The position numbers and the translations under genes are program-made. Shown here in pieces: positions 34,821 to 44,699 of a stretch of DNA of 64,000 bases. Under the pieces are notes generated by a model. That model saw nothing but the letters and a program-made list of their open reading frames with translations, was not told the DNA's origin and searched no databases. Position 1 is the stretch's first letter. Each line of letters opens with the position of its first letter. Where the stretch lies: assembly GCA_050084515.1 (NCBI GenBank), contig CM114272.1:37944001-38008000 (forward strand), given 5' to 3'. This DNA is from Blasia pusilla. Lineage: Eukaryota; Marchantiophyta; Marchantiopsida; Blasiales.

Positions 34821-34988
34821 GCGTAGATAGTTCTACATTCTGACTTGTGTTTGTGATATGGATGACAAGAAGGCGACTAACCATGGGGCCACATGAGCAC
34901 CCGACCTTATTGCTCTTAGCGTTCGAGAGATGTATGTCATAGTAGGTAGGGATAGTTGTATCTGGAGTTAGAGGGACCTAACCATGAG
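34821..34988 (+). other. Gypsy A 3' untranslated region
   Basis: Resembles the same interval in B (ATGGATGACAAGAAGGCGAC, GAGTTAGAGGGACCTAACC). No ORF. Confidence 0.6.
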
Positions 34989-35000
34989 CTAAGGGGGCGA
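34989..35000 (+). other. Gypsy A polypurine tract
   Basis: CTAAGGGGGCGA directly before TTGGAGATATTTTGG, the start of the LTR. Confidence 0.75.
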
Positions 35001-35001
35001 T

Positions 35002-35763
35002 TGGAGATATTTTGGTACTTCTTATCTCGTTGTTTGGATGCCATGAGTTAGCATGGGATCGTGCGTGTTTGTGTGTGTGTTCGGTGACAACAATGTGTAT
35101 GCCCACGATAACTATCATGTCTTTTAGGATAGATTGGTGAGATCTAGTACAGCGCCTTTGCGAGTAGTGAAGGACAGGCTCAAGAGGTCGAGGATGACTT
35201 GCTAAGGCCCGGAGAAACCTGAGAGAGTAGGTTTCCCCTTCGTTTCGACTTATTTGGAACCATATTTAGGAACTTACTATTTTAGGTAAGTATCATTTTG
35301 AGTATATGGTCAACTTTCTATTTTTTGTAAGTATCCCTTGACCTCCTACATGAGGTCAAGAGCCAAGGAGGTGACTTGAGAGCATAGGTTACCATGGAGA
35401 GAGCTTGGGAGAAAGGAGGGATATACCTCAAGGAGAGAGAGCTTGAGAGCTCATTCTCTCTTTGTTGAACCTTTTGGCACGAGGCGGCGGAGCTATGGTC
35501 CCTTGCCTTGTGAGTGTAACCCAAGCCTCTCATTAGAACAGTGGGTTTGGTTTGACATTGAGAGAGACATGTGAGAGTGCACATGTGAGAACTATGGTGT
35601 TGTGAGAGAGATTGGATCTTATTTTATTGGAGATATTTTGGTACTTCTTGTCTCGTTGTTTGGATGTCATGAATTAGCATGGGATCGTGTATGTTTGTGT
35701 GTTTGTTCAATGACAACGATGTATGTTGTGTAGCGATATGTATGCGCAAAATAACTTATGTCT
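35002..35763 (+). repeat. Gypsy A 3' LTR with a repeated LTR-start block
   Basis: The block beginning TGGAGATATTTTGGTACTTC at 35002 recurs at 35628 and runs about 110 bp to 35740 with few differences. The same arrangement (start block, body, start block again) is found in element B, so this looks like an LTR followed directly by the beginning of another LTR. It is cut by copia sequence near 35764. Confidence 0.65.
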
Positions 35764-37675
35764 AAATGGCATCCAACGTCAAGTGACTTGCCGTTACACC
35801 CCACAAAAAACGTAATGGGTGAGAGGAAGAATCAACATATTGCTTAGGCGGCATGAGCTCTGCTGAATGAGAAGAACATGCCTAAGGTATATTGGGCAGA
35901 GGCTGTAGCGTGTGCAGTCTTCTTAATCAACCAAACTCTAATTGCAAGAGTTCATGATAAGACTCCATTCAAAGTCTTCACGGGAAGTAAACCTGAGTTT
36001 TCCTTCTTGAAAGTATTTGGTTGTATTTGTTATCTTCATGTTCCTTCTGAAAGACGTAAAAAATTAGACCCTAAATCTAAAAGATGTATATTCATTGGCT
36101 ATGTTGATGGAACTAAGGGATATAAGTGCTAAATTCCATCCTTTAGGCAACTTATTATTAGTCGCGATGTTATTTTGAGGAGCTAAAGTCATGGTATGCT
36201 CCATCTAAGCTTATTCCACCTCTAAACTCGTCTATCGAGGGGAAGAATATGACTATAAACCAATATAAATTTCCTACAAATTCCCCAAGTACTAGTGCCG
36301 GATTAGGAGAGGTCCTAAATCTGTGAGTCCATGGACAAAAAGAGTTCGTATTCAGTCTGTTGACATTAGTCAGAGCTCGAGTCAACTGTTAGAGTCATCT
36401 ACCTTGGAACAACAACTTTGTAGATCAAGTAGAGTCATACATCTTGTTCATAAATTTATAAATGAAGGTTTCCTTGCAACACATCATGCATATATGATGA
36501 CTATCCTTCAAGAACAAGAGCCGAGTTGTTTTGAAGAAGTTGCAAGTAAAGTCGAGTGGATTGAAGCTATGGAGGAAAAGCTTGTTGCATTAAGACATCA
36601 ATAGACCTGGGAGTTGGTTGATATACCTTCCGATAAGGAAACTATTGGTTGCAAATGGGTTTAAAAAATCAAGCGCAATCAAGATGGTACAGGCAACAGA
36701 TAGAAAGCCAGATTGATGGCTAAGGACTATGCACAACAATATGGAATTGATTGTGAGGAAACATTTAGCCCTCTTGCAAAGATGGCGACTACGAGAACAG
36801 TTGTTGCTGTTGTAGTAAGTAAGAAGTGGAGATTACATCACAAGGACGTCAAGAATGCCTTCTTGAATGGAGATCTATATGAGGAGGTATATATGACTCA
36901 ACCACTTGGATATGAGCATCCCGAGTTTCCATTTCGCGTATGCAGGTTTAAGAAAGCTCTATACGGGCTCAAACAAGGTCCAAGAGCTTCGTATGGCAAG
37001 ATTACATACGTCTTACAAGAGTTGGGCTTTCAAGTATGTGATTATGACTCCTTGTTATATATCTTGAGAGGACAAGATCATACAGTTATTATTGTGTTGT
37101 ATGTTGATGGCCTCTTGATTACTGGGAATATTGAAGAAATGGTACAACAAGTCAAGCTGAAGTTACAAGCAGAATTTGATATGAAGGACTTAAGAGAACT
37201 CAAGTACTTTCTCAATGTTGAGTTTATCAAGGTTGGAGAGAGCATGTGGCTATTACAACGACAATATGCTCTTCATATGCTTTCAAAATATGGTATGACA
37301 ACTTGTAAGCCAATCTCTACACCGTTGGACCAGAGTGTGAAGCTAAGAGTGGATGAAGGAGAGTTGCTTGCATATTCTAATATGTACATGCACATGGTTG
37401 GAAGTTTGATCTATCTGACTATAACCAAGCCAGATTTGAGTCATGCAGTTGGCCTAATGAGTCAATTTATGCAAGCACCTCGAAAACCTCACCTTGCAGT
37501 TGTGAGGAGGATTATGCGATATGTAAACTTCTTTGTTCAATTCGGGCTTCAATTTGAACCTTCTCCGAGTTTACAATTATAAGGATTCAAAAATGTTGAT
37601 TGGGCAGGAAGCGTGTCTGATTGACACTCCACGTCTGGTTATTCATTTACTTTGGGACGCGTAGTTATAAGTTTA
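35764..37675 (+). pseudogene. Ty1/copia pol fragment (integrase end, RT, RNase H start)
   Basis: Begins within integrase (RQVTCRYTPQ, a stop, then ERKNQHIA, ALLNEKNMPKVYWAEAVACA, HDKTPFKVFTGSKPEFSFLK). Next come a linker (36323-36604) and RT from 36713: DYAQQYGIDCEETFSPLAKM, HHKDVKNAFLNGDLYEEVYM, ALYGLKQGPRASYGK. The catalytic box reads YVDG at about 37099-37110 where copia RT has YVDD, so the polymerase is dead. RNase H starts VDWAGSVSD, stops, then STSGYSFTLG, and ends near 37675. No gag, protease or LTR pair. Confidence 0.88.
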
Positions 37676-37689
37676 GGCCACAAGCGGCA

Positions 37690-38475
37690 CGGTGTGGCAA
37701 TCGGCGACGTGTTGCAACTACGGGCATCACGACACGGTACTTGATCGTCATCAAGCGACTACCAAACACTATGCAAAGTATAGCAACCAAGGAACCCGCG
37801 ACCCCATCAATAAAAATATCATCTCAAACATCACTCCTAGCCGGTCATTTGATGCCAACAATAAGGGTGATAATAGCATGTGTGTTGGCAACAACCAACA
37901 CTTTTGGATGGAGGGCCAAAAAGAGGGGCCCAAGAGTCTTTTCCCAAAGATAGGAGGAGGGCGGAGAGCCCCATAAGTACTAGAAAGGAGGAGGGTCTCC
38001 AAGGTGCTTGAAACCTAAATTCCACCTTTGGGCCGCCATAGGGTGAACTAAAGGCATGGAATGGATCGAGAGGTTGGCGTTGGGATGCCAAACCCAAACC
38101 AAGTCCAATAGAGAGGAATTCGGAGGTTACTCTTGGATTCCACCTTGTGACCCATTTAAGTGGGTCTTGGTTAGAGGCTCATGCGAGGTCCATTGGACAA
38201 TTGGGATCGTCAGGTGTGCGAACGTCGTTTTAGGTGACTCGACTATCCAGGAAGCATGTTCCAAGTCTTGGAAGACTTGCCCATGTTGAGAAGTAAAGAA
38301 CTAGGAAGGTTGAGCTTGATGAATGGCCTGAGGCGAAGACTCGGAGAGTTGGAAGGCTGATTAACCCAAACCAGACTAATGTGAGTGTGTTTGGGTGTAG
38401 ATCAATAGTGAGAGCGTGTCCTATTGAACACACGCTTCCACAACAATAGAGATTGACGTTCAAGAGGAGTAGGCC
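37690..38475 (+). repeat. Non-coding repeat, inverted relative of 33215-33960
   Basis: Follows the copia fragment directly. See the matching blocks noted for 33215-33960. It could be a diverged copia LTR, but no second copy brackets the pol. Confidence 0.6.
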
Positions 38476-39123
38476 CATGACATTACCCGTGGCCTCAATA
38501 GGTCATTCTCGACCTCATGAGATTGTCGTCCAATATCTTGGAAGGGATTCTACTATAAACTTGTTGATCCATCCTAAAAGACGTGAGATGTACCTACAAT
38601 ACAAAATATTGTGATATTATGAGCAATCCAATCTTCTCATAATTTAAAAAATACAATGACCTTGTGAATTACCGAACCTTCTCGAGATGAAAGTGAATTT
38701 GACTTGAAATTAAAGATATTTGATTTTTAATTTAATTTAAATTTTTTACTCTACAATTATATCTCTGTTTTAATTTGGATTTCATATGTCAATGCCATTT
38801 CCAATTGTATGAGTCGTATGGATAATGGTGGGTGCATGGTCACGACAACAGTAGTTTTGAAAATCGATCACGAGTACAAAACTGAAAAAAAACCTAGCAA
38901 CATAAGACTATATTTCGTTGAGCTTTGCATGCAATATTGTGCAGTGCAGATCTTAATTTCGCGCAGCTACTTTCATAGACTTCCAATGACGGGGGATGGT
39001 TCTTCAACACAAACGTGTGCCAATGGGGCAGCAATAATGTTGGGATAATATGATTACTTGTACATTATTACTCTTCATCAACCGAAACAAACATCTTCGG
39101 CGTGGAGTTTCACATACCATCTT
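38476..39123. other. Flank left of the MULE, no gene seen
   Basis: AT-rich with a short open frame at 38809-39048 that has no recognisable domain. It ends with the 9-bp target TACCATCTT (39115-39123). Confidence 0.5.
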
Positions 39124-39209
39124 GAGGTAGTTGCTTAAGAGGCCCCCTACCCATTTACTACTCCTATAGCGGCCCCCTACAAACTATCATTTCCAAATAG
39201 GCCCCTTTA
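39124..39209 (+). repeat. MULE left terminal inverted repeat
   Basis: Matches the reverse complement of 63053-63138 with about five mismatches. It contains CCCATTTACTACTCCTATAG and AAACTATCATTTCCAAATAG. Confidence 0.93.
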
Positions 39210-39475
39210 CCCGCCTGTGCCGGTATTTGAAATTGTTTCCACCGGTTTGGCCGGTTATGTTCTCGTAGTGCTTAGGTACCACGCCAGGTACACTGCTGCG
39301 TGTGTGCATGGAAGAACTATGGATTGTGGTTGCAAGCATTTCGTTTAGCCGGGATAGTTATTTTAGGCGGGAAAACTTCAAAGGGTGTCTATCGGCGGCT
39401 AAATACAGAGAAGTCCAGATGCAATATTGTAGTTAGAATCAGAGAGTTTTTGAAGAATCAGAGAGGCTTTCAAGC

Positions 39476-40348
39476 ATGTTACCAAGGCAAGGAATGGGCG
39501 TGTCGAAATTGAGTGTATTGGAGCAAGAAAGGGTAGCCAATATGTCATTCCCTCCTACATGGGTGAAGGCTTTTGTTGTGCAGGTTGGAACCAATGATGC
39601 AAGGCGTTATACTTACTCTGCTTGCGCCTTCAGAGGAAGTAGAGAAATGGGCAACTGCAATAGGACAACCCAGCCACGAAGCAACAATCGAGCTTGTATT
39701 GATCACGTATGTGGCAAGCACGGATCAATGACAAAGTGGATGTTTTTCTTGGGCTTAAATGATAATGTGGTTGAATACATTCCTCAGAATGTTCAAAAGT
39801 TCATAGTTTGGCAAGATGGAGATGCTTTTATGGGTATGTCTGCTGTAGATTTTGAGAAGATGAGTATCGAAAACCAAATCTCTCACGTACAAATGCAAGC
39901 GCGTGGTATCTGGATGTTTCTTTTGGAGCATAGAGCAGGAGCTCTAGAAGGCATTGTGCATACTGCTACTCGAAAGATCATCCCGATCCGGAAGTCGCTT
40001 CCACTCATGGTGAAAGTTAGTCAGGAGGTTCAACCGGCGGATAAAGTAGGAGCTGGATCTGTTGATGATGTGACCACCTCCCTTAGAGAACATCGACTTA
40101 CTGATGGCATTGAGCAGCAGTTCACTACACACCTCAGTAGTATTTTAGTAAAGGCTGAAGGTTTGCACAAGAATCTTGGAGACATTGCGGCTAATATGGC
40201 CGTCATTCAAACCCAGCTTCAAGAAGTTCAAACTCAAGTTAGTACCTCCCAAGTGGGTGCTAGTACATTGATCATGTGCTTAAAGGATGCACTGCGTGGT
40301 GGAGCGGATGTTGAACCACGCCCAATGGGTCCCCTTAATACCCAGTGA
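39476..40348 (+). CDS. MULE cargo protein 1, function unknown
   Basis: 290 residues from ATG 39476; a weaker upstream open stretch from 39300 suggests an earlier exon. The N-terminal half is mixed alpha/beta with conserved-looking aromatic residues (MTKWMFFLGLNDNVVEYIP and KFIVWQDGDAFMGMSAVDFE) and several Cys (CAFRG, CNRTT, CIDHVCGKHG). The C-terminal 90 residues (THLSSILVKAEGLHKNLGDI, MAVIQTQLQEVQTQVST) are a likely coiled coil. It is intact, ends at TGA 40346-40348, and is followed by AATAAA at about 40373. It lies just inside the left end and converges on the minus-strand gene ending at 40568. I recognise no family; the position is that of a second gene in autonomous Mutator elements. Confidence 0.6.
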   Translation: MLPRQGMGVSKLSVLEQERVANMSFPPTWVKAFVVQVGTNDARRYTYSACAFRGSREMGNCNRTTQPRSNNRACIDHVCGKHGSMTKWMFFLGLNDNVVEYIPQNVQKFIVWQDGDAFMGMSAVDFEKMSIENQISHVQMQARGIWMFLLEHRAGALEGIVHTATRKIIPIRKSLPLMVKVSQEVQPADKVGAGSVDDVTTSLREHRLTDGIEQQFTTHLSSILVKAEGLHKNLGDIAANMAVIQTQLQEVQTQVSTSQVGASTLIMCLKDALRGGADVEPRPMGPLNTQ

Positions 40349-40371
40349 TTGTAAATGTGCATGCCTTTCTG

Positions 40372-40378
40372 TAATAAA
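40372..40378 (+). terminator. Polyadenylation signal of cargo gene 1
   Basis: TAATAAA about 25 bp after the stop of the ORF at 39476-40348. Confidence 0.5.
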
Positions 40379-40567
40379 GCACAATGGTTTCGTAGTTTCC
40401 CTGTTAAACTTTTTGCAGCTAAAAGTTATGGCGGCTATATGGTAATAGATATACACCTACTCTGCAAAGCTTAAACATGCCAAACTTTTGGTATTTAGAG
40501 ATGCAAGAATATCATATTTGTTCCACACTCATATGCCATATACTAACAAAACTTGGACATTTATTCA

Positions 40568-41092
40568 TTCAAAGGAGTCACATGAGTGTACAATGTCACT
40601 ATTACATCTACATTGAGCTTCTACTCTAGAGGAGTCATAGCATGCTTTTGCAATCTTGTCTACTTCCTTTAGAGCCTGTTTGAGGGACGAGCTATGATCT
40701 CCTTCTTTTGTGGAGATACCTAACTTACTCAGGAGTTCACTCAAGAATGTTGAATTCTCAACTATAATCTCTTTCATGGCAGTGACTCTATCTAATCCTT
40801 CAAGCCATAAAGGTACAGAATCATATCCAGATAAGCCTAAGTTAGCATATAGCTCCTCTCTCTCACATATCAAGGCAATGTGTCTATTTTCCAGCACATC
40901 CAAGTACATGTTCAATCTGGCGGTTGACTTCTCCTTTCGGTCTATTATGTCCTCCCAGCAATGTAGATGCGTGGAGTGCTCTGGCTTCACCCCTACATAA
41001 GACCTACACAACTCAAAAATTCGCTCATCCACAATTGATTCACTGTCTACTAAAGGAGACCCTGGCCCGGTCCTGTCCACATTCCCTTCCTG
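40568..41092 (-). CDS. MULE cargo gene 2, last exon
   Basis: The acceptor TTTCACAG at about 41093 opens EGNVDRTGPGSPLVDSESIV, followed by a helix-rich protein (LNMYLDVLENRHIALICERE, LKQALKEVDKIAKACYDSSR). The stop TGA overlaps an AATAAA signal (minus-strand TGAATGAATAAATG near 40560-40572). It is probably the 3' end of the gene whose earlier exons lie at 41435-42925 and perhaps 43816-44670. No domain was recognised; coiled-coil potential is visible in the last 60 residues. Confidence 0.5.
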
Positions 41093-41434
41093 TGAAACAA
41101 CACACCAACATGAGTTAAAATATTTAGACGCCACCTGTAAATAACCGCCGAAACAGACATTTGACCGCCAAGATACTTTTAGAGTTAGCCCTCTATCCGT
41201 TTACGTGTCATTGGGAAAGTTTACATACACACAAAACCACTCGAATTGTGATGGAATTTATCCACCGTTGTAGAGGAATAAGCAAAACTATAAATATTCT
41301 CCCTCTAGACTAGCCTTAACCAAATGGAATTCTATGTATATCCGCCGTGACAATTCTACCTCTCCAAAACTTTGTTGTGTCTCATTTCAATTCCCATCCC
41401 ATTAGCCACAATAAGCAACAGTAAGAAAGCTGAA

Positions 41435-42925
41435 TTATCTTTTATGATAATGATTAAAGAGCCTTTGCATTAACGTGTTTGGGAGTGTAAGTAAAGGAAC
41501 CACTACCATTTGTTCTCTTGATGATAATTTTTGCTCTTCTTCGGATTGAACTGTAGCAGACATCTCATTTCCTTGTACAGCACTAGGATCGTCTCCTCCA
41601 CTTGCAACGCTCTGCAGCTTCTCAGATGGAACATTCCCCGCTTCATCCGCTTCTGATGAATGTTCATTGCAAGGGTGATTCTCACGGAACTCCTTCTCAC
41701 CAGATACTTGACGATCCGCCTTTGTCCGCAAGCTAATCAACCTAAAGTCATATCCAGGATTTTGTTCAAAGCCGTCACCGGAATACCAGTACTCTTCACT
41801 TAGAATGGGCGCCCTACGTTTAGGAATCTCCCCATGTTGGTCATAGTAAGAGAAGTAACGCCCTTCAGTTTGTGCAAATGCATTTTGTACAGAAGGGTTG
41901 AAATCAGTTTGGCAATGGCGATTAACCACGTGTACTACCTCATATTGAAAATCTCGGTTGATCACTATTGGTTCTTTGCAAGGATCTGTCTATATCTGCT
42001 GCTCCATAGTAAACACAATTGCGGTTTGGCACAATCTTGTCACCAATTGCACTTCGCTCGTTTGAGAACCTCGGGTGATGAGCACGGCATCAAGTATTTG
42101 GACATCCCTTTCCATAGTTATCTGATCTGTCGTTTGAGAAACTCGATTGATAATGTGGCTCTCAATTTTTTGGGAGTCCCGGTCCACGGAGAACTTGGTG
42201 GCAATTGGTGGCACGGCCACTCCCACCGATGGTTTGCTTGGTACCTCTACTTCTGGAGTTGGGGCCATCTTCTTTCTTGCCTCTGGTTGTGGGGCATTTT
42301 CTTTCTCCGGTGGCTCCACACCTGAAGCTCTCCCATGTAGGGAGCCTCCCCTATTTCCCCAATCTGACCTGGACGGAATTTCCCAACCTTGTGAACATGC
42401 CAACCTTTGTGTATTCCACTCTGAGACTCTGACTTGCAAACACTTGTGAAGGCCATTCCAAATTGTCCACATCATGCTTGGATCCACTCAGAACACCATC
42501 GTCTAGTGTAGGTGAAAGCGGAACACACGGTGATGATTTGGCCGAACTTACTCCTTTCAACAAGCCACCACGTGCCTCATTGCCATCCAAGTGTATGCCA
42601 TTTTTCCCAGCCGAATCTTTCTTCCCATCAGCCTTCAACTCCTCTCTTACTTGATGAAGCACATGACGGATTGCAGCTCCAGGTGTGCCAATCTCCTTTC
42701 CCCCATCCAAATGATCTTCACCAGATAGACTCTTGTCTATGTCGCTAGCATATCCTGAAGCAGCTTCATTTTCAAATCCCTTCCCTGCCTTCAAAGAAAG
42801 CCCGCCTAGACGCACATCAATTTCTACATGCTCAGAAGGTTCCACCTTCACTTCCGAAGTGGCAATTCCAAGGCGGCTAATAGCCAATTTGGCGCGTCGT
42901 GGCCTTGAAGGTCCTCCTTTTTCCT
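41435..42925 (-). CDS. MULE cargo gene 2, middle exons with 12-residue repeats
   Basis: The acceptor ATGTGCAG at 42926 opens EKGGPSRPRRAKLAISRLGI, a basic start followed by an acidic, serine-rich region. Near 42350-42400 the frame changes; a short candidate intron (donor at VQ/GTCAGATT, acceptor GCTTCAG) would join it to GVEPPEKENAPQPEARKK. Then come eight 12-residue repeats (41890-42200) and a polar tail to about 41435. The only in-frame stop inside the repeats is TAG at 41990-41992, where the repeat consensus demands Gln. The gene is otherwise open. Function unknown. Confidence 0.5.
41890..42202 (-). repeat. Eight 12-residue protein repeats
   Basis: Units read FSVDRDSQKIES, HIINRVSQTTDQ, ITMERDVQILDA, VLITRGSQTSEV, QLVTRLCQTAIV, FTMEQQI-stop-TDPC (plus KEP), IVINRDFQYEVV and HVVNRHCQTDFN. 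The pattern is three hydrophobic/beta residues, x, Arg, x, x, Gln, Thr, then three variable residues. This suggests a short-repeat beta solenoid or binding array. I know of no named family with this unit. Confidence 0.75.
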
Positions 42926-43021
42926 GCACATAGGTTGAATATGAATTAACTCAAACGTACATAAAATATTAAGAAGCAAGAAGAATTTAACCTCAAACCA
43001 GCATCAAGGTACAAATCAGGA

Positions 43022-43815
43022 TTGGATTTATCCGCCGACATAAAGTTCATATGGTATAACTGTCGAGGAATCATCAACTTCCAGACAAGAAGTCATATGA
43101 AATGGAAAACATCTGCCACAACCGCAAGCACAACCAGAACCAATGTTTCAACAATAAGGGGAACCAACTACCTGCAGAAAAGAAGTGGAAGGAAAATGAA
43201 AATATCCGCCATAAGCACAAGAAAGGTTTCAACACCCAAGGGAAAATATCCGTCTAAATCCCAAGACTTGTTTGAACAACCGAGCGCGGTTCATACACAC
43301 AAACAGGGGGAGGAGTCCCACATAACTGCCAGAACCACAACAAAGCATTGTGAGACCATAGCATCTATTAACCGCCGTGTTTAACAACCTTCACTTTTAG
43401 CATTTTCAAGGGTTAAGAACGTTACAATGGGTTGATTTTTCTTGCCCACTTTGGTTACCTCCGGCAATTTAGTACTCGCCGCAACTACAGAAACCTATGC
43501 AGACCAGCAAAGCCAAATACATGTGTCATATTACTAAAGAAAAAAACCAAACTAAAGCTGAAAAACTAAATGCAAAATTTTGTGGTGGGAAAAACTTACA
43601 AAGGGACTTTCAGCATTCGCCGACGCATCATCATCTTTGTGCGCTTTTATCTTTCTCCTTGCTTTTCAGGGAGGAGCCACAAAGTCGGAATTACCTTGTG
43701 ATTTATCTTCTTCAGCAGGCTCTGGTATTGTTTTTGGCCTTCTTTTCCTTTTGGGCATCTTCAATTTGATTAAGAGCCGGCCCCTCTTGTCGTCATCGGT
43801 TGCTTTCTGTTTAGC
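43022..43815. other. MULE spacer or intron
   Basis: No convincing gene. Short plus-strand open frames have no domain. Possibly intronic to cargo gene 2. Confidence 0.35.
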
Positions 43816-44670
43816 TTAAGCTTTTCCAACTTTGTTTCTGGCAGCTATCCGGGGCCTTCCAACCACCTTTCCTCCATCAATATGTTGGGATGATTCAGCA
43901 GGGGTGCCATCAGCGGCATCCTCTTGAATCTGAAGCGGAGGAGAGACAAGTGTAGCTATGGCAACAGTGACAGAGTCCGGAGGCAAATCTCCAGGGTTGA
44001 ACAAAATTGTCAAAAGCACTCCCACTGCGCTCTCTCTCTGTTTCTCCTTCTTCACTCTTGGTCGGAGAACTGCCTTTATGTCGAGCATAAGTTTTTGGTA
44101 GACATATGTTGACCAATCAATCGGTTTTTCCTCCCAAGCGCGACATGCCATGGAAAGCATGCTAGCAAGCACACACTCCGGATTGGCTTTCATGTGAAAG
44201 CATTGATTTAACTGTGTCTAAATAAGACGAAAGGATTGGGGTACAAGATAGCAGTGTTTGTACCCATGACTTGTCTTCTCATTTTTTGTGAGATATTCCT
44301 GATAGAGGGTTGGCTCCTCTTGTTCGGTGTGTTGTCTCTCCATTGACAAATATGTGCCAATATTTGAGAATTGGAATGCCTTCGCGATCAATTCGGGGGA
44401 CAGTTCTAACGCATACTCATGTAAATTGTCTGGATGTCTTTTTCTAACCAATCCCTCTGATGTAATTGGGTTGAAGGTGCTTAAGAAATACACTACCATA
44501 TCCTTGTCATATTCAACCCACGATACATTCCAAATACCTTGAATTCCCATCAGCAAAAGCTTATCCTCATCTACATTATGCTCAATTCTCGCAAAATCAG
44601 TTCTGTAATGGACTTCCTCCAACGGGTATTCTTCTGCCATGGTTTCTTTTCCTGGGTGCATATTTAACAT
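43816..44670 (-). CDS. MULE cargo gene 2, upstream exon(s)
   Basis: ATG 44670 opens MLNMHPGKETMAEEYPLEEV. The same frame runs through one TAG at 44218-44220 into LNQCFHMKANPECVLASMLS, ending at 43816 with a basic segment (VVGRPRIAARNKVGKA). The content (WVEYDKDMVVYFLSTFNPI, LIAKAFQFSNIGTYLSME, AWEEKPIDWSTYVYQKLMLD) loosely resembles the plant-transposon-associated proteins seen beside many plant elements, but I cannot name a domain with confidence. It ends close to the downstream exons on the same strand. Confidence 0.45.
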
Positions 44671-44699
44671 ACTTTCAGAATGACACCTACATATGCAAC

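Noticed and set aside
39300-39512. Separate small gene upstream of cargo gene 1
   Set aside because: It overlaps the start of the longer ORF in another frame and has no domain; it may be an upstream exon at most.
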